Positions 37,089 through 45,465 of a stretch of DNA of 64,000 nt are shown piece by piece. The notes below the pieces were generated by a model that did not search any database, was not told the DNA's origin, and saw only the letters and a program-made list of their open reading frames with translations. The position numbers and the translations under genes were made by a program. This DNA comes from Bacteroidota bacterium (GTDB taxonomy: Bacteria; Bacteroidota; Bacteroidia; AKYH767-A; OLB10), in assembly GCA_016699635.1 (NCBI GenBank), contig CP064983.1, positions 3,038,001 to 3,102,000 on the forward strand, written 5' to 3'. Each line of letters begins with the position of its first letter. Positions within the stretch are counted from its first letter, which is position 1.

Positions 37089-38351
37089 ATGAAAGGTTAT
37101 CATCAGCAGGAGAAAGGCATCGGAATTTTATTTGACAATATTTTTCTTCTTGACGGGATGCGTACGGCCTTTGGAAAATATTGCGGCACACTGGCTCAGG
37201 TATCGCCTACAGATCTTGGTATTATTGCTTCACGGGCTACATTGCAGAAAAGCAATGTAACACCCAATGAAATTGACCAACTGGTTGCTGCCAATATCGG
37301 GCAGAGTTCTTATGATGCTTACTTTTTCCCACGCCACGTTGGTTTATTTTCAGGCTTGCCAACAGAAGTGCCGGCATTGATGGTGCAGCGTATTTGCGGT
37401 TCGGGATTCGAGACGATAATAACTGCTGCCGAGCAAATCATCTTAGGAAAAGCTAATTCAGTTTTATGCACCGGTGCTGAAAATATGTCGCTTGCACCTT
37501 TGGTAAGTTTTGGCAGCCGAATGGGCTTTACGCTTGGAAGACCAGTTTTTAAAGATATGCTGTGGGAAGCGCTTGACGATACGGCTGCAGGTTACCCGAT
37601 GGGATTTACTGCTGAAAATATTGCACAGCGTTATAGCATAACACGACAAGATTGCGATGAATTTGCTTTGTTATCATTTCAACGTGCTATTGCTGCTCAG
37701 AGTAAAAAATATTTTGAAGAGGAAATTGCTCCAATTAATTCTACTGTATTTGAGGCAGACGGATTAAAACCAAGAAAGTTCAGGCTGCCGGGCGGTGTAA
37801 AAAATTTTGCATCTGATGAACAAGTTAGAGAAACTTCACTGGAAGCTTTGGCAAAACTAAATTCGGTATTCTCTGAAGTAGGTGTATTAACAGCAGGTAA
37901 TTGCAGCGGCATTGTAGATGGCGCTGCATCATCGGTAATTACAACGAAAGAATTTATTGAAAACAGAAAACTGAAACCGCTTTCGAAAATTGTTGCGGGA
38001 GCAAGTTGCGGTATTGACCCGAAAGTAATGGGACTTGGACCTGTGCCCGCTATCAAATTGCTTTTGGAATTGACAGGATTGCAAACAGATGAAATTGGTT
38101 TGATTGAAATTAATGAGGCTTTCTCAGCGCAGGTAATCGGCTGCGAACGTGAATTGAAATTAGACCGTGAAAAATTAAATGTAAATGGAGGCGCAATTGC
38201 TATCGGGCATCCTCTTGCAGCTACCGGACTGCGGCTGTCATTAACGCTTTCGAAAGAAATGAAAAGAAGAAAAATTAAATACGGCATCGCTTCTGCCTGT
38301 ATCGGTGGCGGACAGGGAACAGCAATACTTTTTGAAAATACAGATTTATGA
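37089..38351 (+). CDS. Acetyl-CoA C-acyltransferase (thiolase)
   Basis: 420 residues from ATG 37089, one base after the preceding stop; an upstream in-frame start would overlap that gene. Catalytic residues: nucleophile cysteine in RICGSGFET, histidine in NGGAIAIGHPLAATG, and the second cysteine in CIGGGQG. In this setting it would cleave 3-oxopimeloyl-CoA to glutaryl-CoA and acetyl-CoA, the last beta-oxidation step after ring opening; this assignment follows from context. Overlaps had by four bases. Confidence 0.87.
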   Translation: MKGYHQQEKGIGILFDNIFLLDGMRTAFGKYCGTLAQVSPTDLGIIASRATLQKSNVTPNEIDQLVAANIGQSSYDAYFFPRHVGLFSGLPTEVPALMVQRICGSGFETIITAAEQIILGKANSVLCTGAENMSLAPLVSFGSRMGFTLGRPVFKDMLWEALDDTAAGYPMGFTAENIAQRYSITRQDCDEFALLSFQRAIAAQSKKYFEEEIAPINSTVFEADGLKPRKFRLPGGVKNFASDEQVRETSLEALAKLNSVFSEVGVLTAGNCSGIVDGAASSVITTKEFIENRKLKPLSKIVAGASCGIDPKVMGLGPVPAIKLLLELTGLQTDEIGLIEINEAFSAQVIGCERELKLDREKLNVNGGAIAIGHPLAATGLRLSLTLSKEMKRRKIKYGIASACIGGGQGTAILFENTDL

Positions 38352-39409
38352 GCAACGAAAAATATTTTCAATGGCAAATGACGGAGTTGAATAAAGAATT
38401 CAAACTCACTGAAAATTTTTTTTCCGGTTTAGCCGAAGGCGAAGTATGGGTAAAAGTTGCCGGATGCGGTGTTTGCCATACCGACATCAGTTTCTGGCAT
38501 CACGGTGTTCAAACCAAACATGCATTGCCGCTTACACTCGGTCATGAAATTAGTGGTGTGGTGGTTAAAGGTGATGCAGCATGGTTGGGCAAAAGTAATT
38601 ATTCCCGCAGTGCTTCCATGTGGTGAATGTGAATTGTGCAGGAAAGGCAGAAGCAACATCTGTCGTAAGCAGTTGATGCCAGGCAATGATTTTCATGGCG
38701 GGTTTGCCTCACACATAAAAGTGCCTTCAAAATATTTATGTCCTGTTCCCGATGAAGTCTTAAAAAATTATTCGCTCGAACAGTTGTCAGTAATTGCCGA
38801 TGCAATTTCTACACCTTACCAGGTTGTTAAAAAATCGGAGTTGGAAGCAGGCGACCTTGCCATTGTAATTGGCGTAGGTGGCGTAGGTGTTTATGGCGCA
38901 TTGATTGCAAAAATATTTGGCGCCAAAGTGATTGCATTGGATATATCGGACGAGAAACTTGAAATGGCTAAGAAAAACGGAATTGATGCCACACTAAATA
39001 TAAAAGGACTTGATGTAAAAGCAGTAAAGGAAAAAGTGAAAGAACTTTCGAAAGAACTTAAAGCATCCAATATAGGCTGGAAAATTTTTGAGATAAGCGG
39101 CACCAAAGCCGGGCAAGACCTTGCCTTTAATCTCATCACATTTGCTTCCACACTTTCTATTGTAGGGTTTACGATGGACAAAGAGAAGTGCGCCTGAGCA
39201 ACCTCATGGCATTTGATGCAAAGCTGATTGGCACCTGGGGATGCCGTGCCGAGTTATATCCAGAAGTGTTGGAACTTGTGGCAAGCGGTAAACTTAAAAT
39301 AGCATCGTTTGTAGAAACATTCCCCATGTCAAAAATCAACGAAGTGTTTGCAAACACACTCGAACATAAATACACAAAGCGATCGGTGCTGGTTGCTGAT
39401 TTTAATTAA
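38348..39409 (+). CDS. had: 6-hydroxycyclohex-1-ene-1-carbonyl-CoA dehydrogenase (two indels)
   Basis: Zinc alcohol-dehydrogenase family; oxidises 6-hydroxycyclohex-1-ene-1-carbonyl-CoA with NAD, third step of the benzoyl-CoA pathway. Catalytic zinc site: GCGVCHTD and LGHEISG; structural zinc site CGECELCRKGRSNIC; NAD site GVGGVGVYG. IIPAVLPC and MPGNDFHGGFASH are typical of Had rather than generic alcohol dehydrogenases. The frame changes near 38592 (A-run) and back near 39188; both are readable through, giving about 353 residues. Next to oah and dch, as in Thauera. Confidence 0.9.
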
Positions 39410-39430
39410 AATGAAATAGCAAATTAAAAC

Positions 39431-40529
39431 ATGGAAGAATTAAAAAATCACAACATTGTAAGAACAACGTATAAGGAAATCATTTTTGAAAAAAAAACCT
39501 GTCTCGATAAAAACGGAAATGAAGTTGACGGACTTTACAATGCATGGATATGGCTCAACAATCCCAAGCAGTTCAACTCATACACCACCGGAGCAGTAAA
39601 GGAACTTATTCTTGCATTTGGTGAAGCATCAAACGATAGAAGCGTTGTGGCAGTAGTGTTTACAGCCGTTGGCGATAAAGCGTTTTGCACCGGAGGCAAT
39701 ACAAAAGAATATGCCGAATACTATGCCGGCAATCCGCAGGAATATTCGCAGTATATGCGTTTGTTTAATGACATGGTCAGCGCTATACTGAAGTGCGAGA
39801 AGCCAGTTATTTGCCGTGTGAATGGTATGCGTATTGGTGGTGGACAGGAAATAGGAATGGCTTGTGATTTTACCATTGCAAGTGATATGGCACGTTTTGG
39901 CCAGGCTGGGCCTAAACACGGTAGCGCACCAATCGGTGGCGCTACAGATTTTACCACTGTTTGTTGGTATTGAACGAACCATGATGTCGCTTACGTTATG
40001 CGAACCATGGACAGCACATCAGGCTTATTATTTTGGAATGCTTACTGATGTGGTTCCGGTTTTAAAAGTAAACGGAAAATTTATTGCCAATCCATTGGTA
40101 ACTATTGACAGAACAACTGATGAATACGGACGCTTTGTTTTCGGCACCATGAAAAAGGACGATGACCTGAAAAAAGCAAAAGAATTGGTTGCTGCAGGCG
40201 AAACAGATTTCACCATGCTGGATGCAGCAGTCAACGGATTGATTGCAAAAATCCTTACCACCTTTCCTAATTGCATGAATAAAACCATCAGCGAAGTGCG
40301 GAAATTCAAACTGGAACATTGGGATAAAAACAAAGAGAGCAGCCGTGAGTGGCTTGCTTTAAATATGATGAGCGAAGCGAAAGCCGGTTTCAAAGCATTT
40401 AACGATGGACCGAAAGAAAACAGGGAAGTTGATTTTATAAAACTACGTCAACTGCTGGCAGAAGGGCATGAATGGAATGAAGATTTGCACAGAACTATTT
40501 CGCCACAATATCAGGAGGTAAAACAATAA
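39431..40529 (+). CDS. oah: 6-oxocyclohex-1-ene-1-carbonyl-CoA hydrolase Oah/BamA (one indel)
   Basis: Crotonase-fold ring-opening hydrolase that adds two waters and cleaves the ring to 3-hydroxypimeloyl-CoA. The gene is the widely used marker for anaerobic aromatic degradation. Characteristic segments: WIWLNNPKQFNSYTTGAVKE, GDKAFCTGGNTKEYAEYYAGN, VNGMRIGGGQEIGMACDF, GPKHGSAPIGGATDF and, after a frame change near 39945 (T-run short by two), LFVGIERTMMSLTLCEPW. The length after correction, about 366 residues, is much longer than ordinary crotonases and matches BamA. Followed two bases later by dch. Confidence 0.95.
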
Positions 40530-40531
40530 GC

Positions 40532-41305
40532 ATGGAAAAAATCAAGGTTAGTTATTTGTATGATGATACGATCGCAAACATTGTGCTTGACGATGGCAAA
40601 GGCAATGTAATGGATCATATCATGATGGAAGATTTGCAAAATGTGTTCGATTCATTTTCGGAAAAGAAAAATATTAAACTGATAGTGATTGAAGGCGCAG
40701 GAAAACATTTTTCATTTGGCGCAAGTGTTGAAGAACATCAAAAAGAATTTGCCGGTGCCATGCTAAATGCTTTTCATAAATTATTTTATACACTCAGGGA
40801 TTTGTCAATTCCCGTTGCAGCAAAAGTATCCGGGCAATGTTTGGGTGGAGGAATGGAACTTGCGTTGATGTGCAATTTTATTTTTGCTGATAAAACTGCA
40901 AAGTTCGGTCAGCCCGAAATTATACTTGGTGTTTTCCCGCCACCGGCTTCTATTCTGCTCGCTGAAAAAATTGGCTTGGCTCGGGCCGAAGACTTATTGA
41001 TTACAGGCAAAACCATTACTGCCGATGAAGCAAAATCAATCGGTTTACTGAATGATGTATTTGATGATAAAGAAACATTGAATGCAGGGTTAAACAACTG
41101 GATTGAAACAAACATTTTACCCAAAAGCGCATCTTCTTTACGTTTTGCGGTGAAGGCGGTAAGAGCAAAGATGAATCATATACTGAGCAATTTTCTTCCG
41201 CAGTTGGAATCCATGTATGTAAACCAACTGATGCAAACGGAAGATGCCAATGAGGGCATTAACTCATTTTTAGAAAAAAGAAAACCGGTTTGGAAGAATT
41301 CATAA
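40532..41305 (+). CDS. dch: Cyclohexa-1,5-dienecarbonyl-CoA hydratase
   Basis: 257 residues, crotonase fold. Adds water to the benzoyl-CoA reductase product to give 6-hydroxycyclohex-1-ene-1-carbonyl-CoA. Marks of Dch as opposed to generic enoyl-CoA hydratases: FSFGASVEEHQ in the oxyanion region, GQCLGGGMELALMCNFIFAD, and GVFPPPASILLAEKIG. The gene sits two bases after oah and ten bases before the dehydrogenase/hydratase fusion, so all ring-processing steps are together. Confidence 0.92.
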   Translation: MEKIKVSYLYDDTIANIVLDDGKGNVMDHIMMEDLQNVFDSFSEKKNIKLIVIEGAGKHFSFGASVEEHQKEFAGAMLNAFHKLFYTLRDLSIPVAAKVSGQCLGGGMELALMCNFIFADKTAKFGQPEIILGVFPPPASILLAEKIGLARAEDLLITGKTITADEAKSIGLLNDVFDDKETLNAGLNNWIETNILPKSASSLRFAVKAVRAKMNHILSNFLPQLESMYVNQLMQTEDANEGINSFLEKRKPVWKNS

Positions 41306-41314
41306 TAAAAAGCA

Positions 41315-43315
41315 ATGAAAAATATCAGAACAGTAGGAGTAGTTGGCGCAGGAACAATGGGCGCAGCATTGGCTCAAAAATTTGCACAGGAAGGCTTTGA
41401 GGTTATTCTTGCCGACCGTGCAAAAAATTTCGTTGAGAAAGGATTGAACAATATCCGCATCACATTGGAAGATGGAGTAACAAAAAATGTTTTTTCAAAA
41501 CAACAGGTAGATACATTTCTATCACATTTAAAGGGAACCGATTCACTCGATGACCTGAAGGTTTGCGACCTGGTGATAGAAGCAATTTTTGAAGACCTGC
41601 AGGCAAAGAAAGATTTGTTCAGCTCGCTGAGTAGTATTGTTTCAAGCGATGGTATTGTTGCCACAAACACTTCTTCATTTTCTGTAACCGAACTGGCAGC
41701 AAGTATGGTTAACCCAGAACGATTTATCGGACTTCACTTTTTTTATCATGCTGCCAAAAATCGTCTGGTAGAAATTATTCCCGGTGAAAAAACTACTTCC
41801 GAAACTTTACAGGCAGCCCGGTTATTTTCTGTGCTGGCAGGCAAAGATGCTATTGATTGCACCGATACATACGGATTTGCTGTGAACCGTTTTTTCGTTC
41901 CATGGCTTAATGAGTCGGTTAAACTGTTACAGGAAGGCATAGCAACAAAATCAGAAATTGATGCAGTATGCATGAAAGTATTTGGTATTGGTATGGGTCC
42001 CTTTGCATTGATGAATGCAACAGGAGTTCCTATTGCTTATCACGCTGAAAAAACTTTGGAGGTTTTTGGTAAACTTTATGAAGTAGCCTCCCTGTTAAAG
42101 TCGCAGGCAGAAGCTGCCAAACCTTGGGAAATAGAACCTGCAACGGCTGATACAATTGAATCAAAAAAAGTAAAATTAATCAGCGACCGTATGTTGGGTG
42201 TTGTGTTCTATGTGTGTTCGCAGATTCTTGAAGAAAAAGTTTCTTCAGCTATTCACCTTAACCGTGGTGCAAAAATTGGCTTGCGTTGGAAAAAAGGACC
42301 GGTTGATTTAATGAAGTCGGCTGGAGAAACAGAAGTAATCCGCCTTGTAACATTGATGTCTGAATTATACCAGATGCGGATTCCATCATCTGTCGGAAAA
42401 AAATTCTGGCAAATGGAATCGGTTACGATTAAGAAGAACAAGTCAGTGGCTGTGATTACCATGGATGAGCCGGAAAACATGAATGCGCTGAGCGAAGAAA
42501 CCATGCAGGGCCTTTCAGAAAAATATGCTGAAGCTGATAATGACCCAACCATTGAAACAATTTTCATCACCGGTTCAGGGAAAGCATTTGTTGCCGGTGC
42601 TGATATTAAATTTTTTGTTAGAAATATCAAGACAGGAAAAATCAGCGACATTGAAACATTCACTGCCTTTGGTCAGGATGTATTCAACCGTATTGACCGT
42701 TCAAATAAAAAAGTAGTGGCAATTGTTAACGGCATGGCGCTTGGTGGCGGTCTTGAACTGGCATTGTGTGCCGACAGGATTCTTGCATTTCCAAAAGCAC
42801 AGTTTGCATTTCCTGAAACTGGCATTGGCATTTATCCGGGATTGGGTGGTACGCAACGCAGTGCTGCTAAAATTGGGCAAGGACTGAGTAAATATTTAAT
42901 TCATACGGGCAAAATGCTCAATGCAAAAGATGCGGAAGAAATTGGTTTGGTTGATAAAATTATTACAGTTGAGGATTTCATGGAAATGGTTGAAGGCAAA
43001 AAGCAGGTTCCTGCTTCAAGCGAAAAGGCATTACCGGGAAAATGGAGCATGATAAAAGACTTTTCGAAGACAATACACTTTCGGAGATTGTTGAGAAAAA
43101 TATTCAGGCAATGCACTTCCGGCAGAAGAAGTGGAAAAAATTGTAAAGACCATCGGTCATAAAGCCCCTGTTGCTTTGCGCCTTGCTGATAAATTAATAG
43201 AAGAGAAAAAGGGATGTGCTTCTGAACTGGAACATCTGTCCGAAATTTTTTCAACCAGCGATGCTTTGCTGGGATTGACTTCTATCGGTAAAAAATTCAA
43301 TACGAAGGAAAATGA
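41315..43315 (+). CDS. 3-hydroxyacyl-CoA dehydrogenase / enoyl-CoA hydratase fusion (indels)
   Basis: About 666 residues. Residues 1-375: 3-hydroxyacyl-CoA dehydrogenase with GAGTMGAALAQKFAQEG, NTSSFSVTELA and the HFFYHA catalytic segment. Residues 385-660: enoyl-CoA hydratase with SGKAFVAGADIKFF and NGMALGGGLELALCADR. The dehydrogenase-first order matches FadN-like and archaeal bifunctional proteins rather than FadB. It would oxidise 3-hydroxypimeloyl-CoA. Frame changes near 43077, 43110 and 43291; reading through them restores LPAEEVEKIVKTIGHKAP and a stop at 43313-43315 overlapping the next ATG, as in the neighbouring genes. Confidence 0.87.
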
Positions 43316-43923
43316 AAAGCTCCGTTTCAGCAATAATACTGGCTGCAGGTCAATCGAAGCGGATGAACAGACCAAAACCTTTTCTTGCTTTTAATGAAAT
43401 GGAAAATTTCATTGAAAAAATTGGAAGCACATACCTTGCAGCAGGTATTGAAAAAGCAATTGTAATTGTAAACCCTGATATTGAAAGAGAAGTCAGTGTA
43501 TTATTGAAAAATAACTTTTCAGACAGCAAGCTTGAAGTTGTTGTAAATTCATATCCGGAGAAAGGAAGATTTTATTCCATACAACTCGGATTGGAAAAAA
43601 CGGATACGGATTCTTGTTTTATACAAAACACTGATAATCCTTTTGTAACCAAAGATTTGCTGAATAATATGTGCCGAATGATTAAGCAGGGTGCTTATGT
43701 AGTTCCCGTGTTTAAGAATGAAAAAGGTCATCCTGTTATCATTAGTGCGGAGGTAATGAACCATTGCAGGAAATTGAACGGAAATGATTTTAACCTGCGT
43801 GATGAACTGCAAATGTTTGAGGAAATAAGGTTAGTTTGGGACGAAAAAAATATTTTAGCTAATATTAATACGGAAGACGAGTATCAAAAATATTTTCCTT
43901 CATGCGAAGCATTTACGAAATAA
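43312..43923 (+). CDS. mocA: Molybdopterin cytidylyltransferase-like protein
   Basis: 203 residues, MobA/MocA-type nucleotidyltransferase. N-terminal ILAAGQSKRMNRPKPF is the nucleotide-binding loop; QNTDNPFVT has the metal aspartate; KGHPVIIS is typical of MocA-like members. It should attach CMP to molybdopterin, making the MCD form of the cofactor used by the xanthine-oxidase family, to which HcrA belongs. Overlaps xdhC by 22 bases, and a separate MobA is encoded at 49209, which supports the CTP-specific reading. Confidence 0.82.
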   Translation: MKSSVSAIILAAGQSKRMNRPKPFLAFNEMENFIEKIGSTYLAAGIEKAIVIVNPDIEREVSVLLKNNFSDSKLEVVVNSYPEKGRFYSIQLGLEKTDTDSCFIQNTDNPFVTKDLLNNMCRMIKQGAYVVPVFKNEKGHPVIISAEVMNHCRKLNGNDFNLRDELQMFEEIRLVWDEKNILANINTEDEYQKYFPSCEAFTK

Positions 43924-44738
43924 TTGCCGGTCTTGAACAGTGTGGCGAAGAAGCGGCTCTCTGTATCATCACAGAAACCCGTGGATCTACTCCGCTTAAA
44001 GCTGGCGCCAAAATGATTGTGCACCGAAATAAAAATATTTCCGGCACCATCGGTGGCGGCAACCTCGAAAAGCAGGTGATAGAAGATGCTGTGTCCGTAA
44101 TGGAAAGTGGCAAGGCTGCTACTTTTGAACATCAATTAGTCCGTGACCATCAGATGTGTTGTGGCGGTTCGGTGTTTGTTTTCATTGAGCCGGTTAAGAA
44201 GAGAAACAAACTGATTGTATTCGGTGCTGGTCATGTAGGTAAAGAAGTTGCGAAACTTGCCTGCTCACTGAATTTTAAAATCAGCCTTGTTGATGAAAGA
44301 AAAGAAATGCTCACCGGACTGGCATTGGATGATGCAAAAATTTACAATATGCATCATCTGCAGTTTTTGTCTGATGTAGTTTTGGATGAAAATACATTCG
44401 TAGTCATCTGTACTCACTTGCATCATTACGACAGGGAAATTCTGGCTCGCTGCATCAAACAACCTTATGCTTACTTAGGCATGATTGGCAGCATGAGAAA
44501 AGTAGTTATCACAAGAAAGAAATTTATAAGCGAAGGATTGGCAAGTGAAGAAGAACTTTCAAAAGTAGATATGCCAATGGGTTTTGAGATTGGCGGAAAT
44601 TCGCCTGCTGAAATTGCCATTAGCATTGTTGCAAAATTGGTTGCCGTAATGAACGGGCACACTATGCAAAATAACAACGAAGAAAAATCAAATTATACGT
44701 ATGCCGGACAGGATAGCGATAATAACAGGTGCTGGTAA
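43902..44738 (+). CDS. xdhC: XdhC-family molybdenum cofactor insertion protein
   Basis: 278 residues. N-terminal XdhC/CoxI domain with ETRGSTPLKAGAKMI and SGTIGGGNLEKQV, then RDHQMCCGGSV, and a Rossmann fold with FGAGHVGKEVAKLA and MGFEIGGNSPAEIAISI. XdhC proteins bind and help sulfurate molybdopterin cytosine dinucleotide and deliver it to xanthine-oxidase-family enzymes. The nearby target is 4-hydroxybenzoyl-CoA reductase at 45466. It overlaps the SDR gene start by 38 bases, which is longer than other overlaps here. Confidence 0.87.
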   Translation: MRSIYEIIAGLEQCGEEAALCIITETRGSTPLKAGAKMIVHRNKNISGTIGGGNLEKQVIEDAVSVMESGKAATFEHQLVRDHQMCCGGSVFVFIEPVKKRNKLIVFGAGHVGKEVAKLACSLNFKISLVDERKEMLTGLALDDAKIYNMHHLQFLSDVVLDENTFVVICTHLHHYDREILARCIKQPYAYLGMIGSMRKVVITRKKFISEGLASEEELSKVDMPMGFEIGGNSPAEIAISIVAKLVAVMNGHTMQNNNEEKSNYTYAGQDSDNNRCW

Positions 44739-45438
44739 GGGAATTGGCAAAGCCATTGCCGAACGGTTGTCAGCAGACGGCTTTTATGTGGCATTGGTTG
44801 ATGTTGACCAGGCAGCCATGGAAGAAGCGGTTGCAATCATTGGCGCTGATAAAGCTACCGGTTACCTTGTTGATATCACCAATGAAAACCAGGTAAAAGC
44901 ATTATTTGAAAATATTGAAAACGCAAAAAATAAAATTGATTTGTTGGTGAACAATGCCGGAATTATCCGTGATAATTTAATCTGGAATTTATCGGCAAAT
45001 GATTTTGATGCAGTGATCAATGTCAACTTAAAAGGAACATGGCTGATGTGCCGTGGAGCTGCGATACGAATGAAGCAACAGAAGTATGGCTGTATTGTGA
45101 ACATTGCTTCCCGTGCATGGCTTGGTAATGCGGGACAAACCAACTACTCCGCTTCAAAAGCCGGTATCATCGGGCTTACACGTTCCTTGGCATTGGAAAT
45201 GGGAAGACATAATGTTTCAGTTAATGCCATTGCTCCCGGTTTAATTGACACACCACTTACCCAAAAGTTAGATAAAGATGTTTTGGATAAACTGATTCAG
45301 GCTCAACCCTCACGAAGCATGGGCAAGCCTGAAGATATTGCTAATGTGGTTTCATTTCTTGCTTCAGAAAAAACAAGTTTCATGACCGGGCAAACCATTT
45401 ATGTTGATGGCGGAAAAAGTATAGGGGCTGGGTTATAA
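44701..45438 (+). CDS. SDR-family dehydrogenase (FabG-like)
   Basis: 245 residues, classical short-chain dehydrogenase. NAD(P) site TGAGKGIGKAIAERL, NNAG, catalytic S/Y/K in NIASRAW and NYSASKAG, and GQTIYVDGG. Related to 3-oxoacyl-ACP reductases and to BadH-type 2-hydroxycyclohexanecarboxyl-CoA dehydrogenases; sequence alone does not settle which. Its place between xdhC and hcrCA in the island makes a role on a CoA-bound ring or pimeloyl intermediate likely. Confidence 0.75.
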   Translation: MPDRIAIITGAGKGIGKAIAERLSADGFYVALVDVDQAAMEEAVAIIGADKATGYLVDITNENQVKALFENIENAKNKIDLLVNNAGIIRDNLIWNLSANDFDAVINVNLKGTWLMCRGAAIRMKQQKYGCIVNIASRAWLGNAGQTNYSASKAGIIGLTRSLALEMGRHNVSVNAIAPGLIDTPLTQKLDKDVLDKLIQAQPSRSMGKPEDIANVVSFLASEKTSFMTGQTIYVDGGKSIGAGL

Positions 45439-45465
45439 AATAATTGCAGTAATAAATATTGAATA

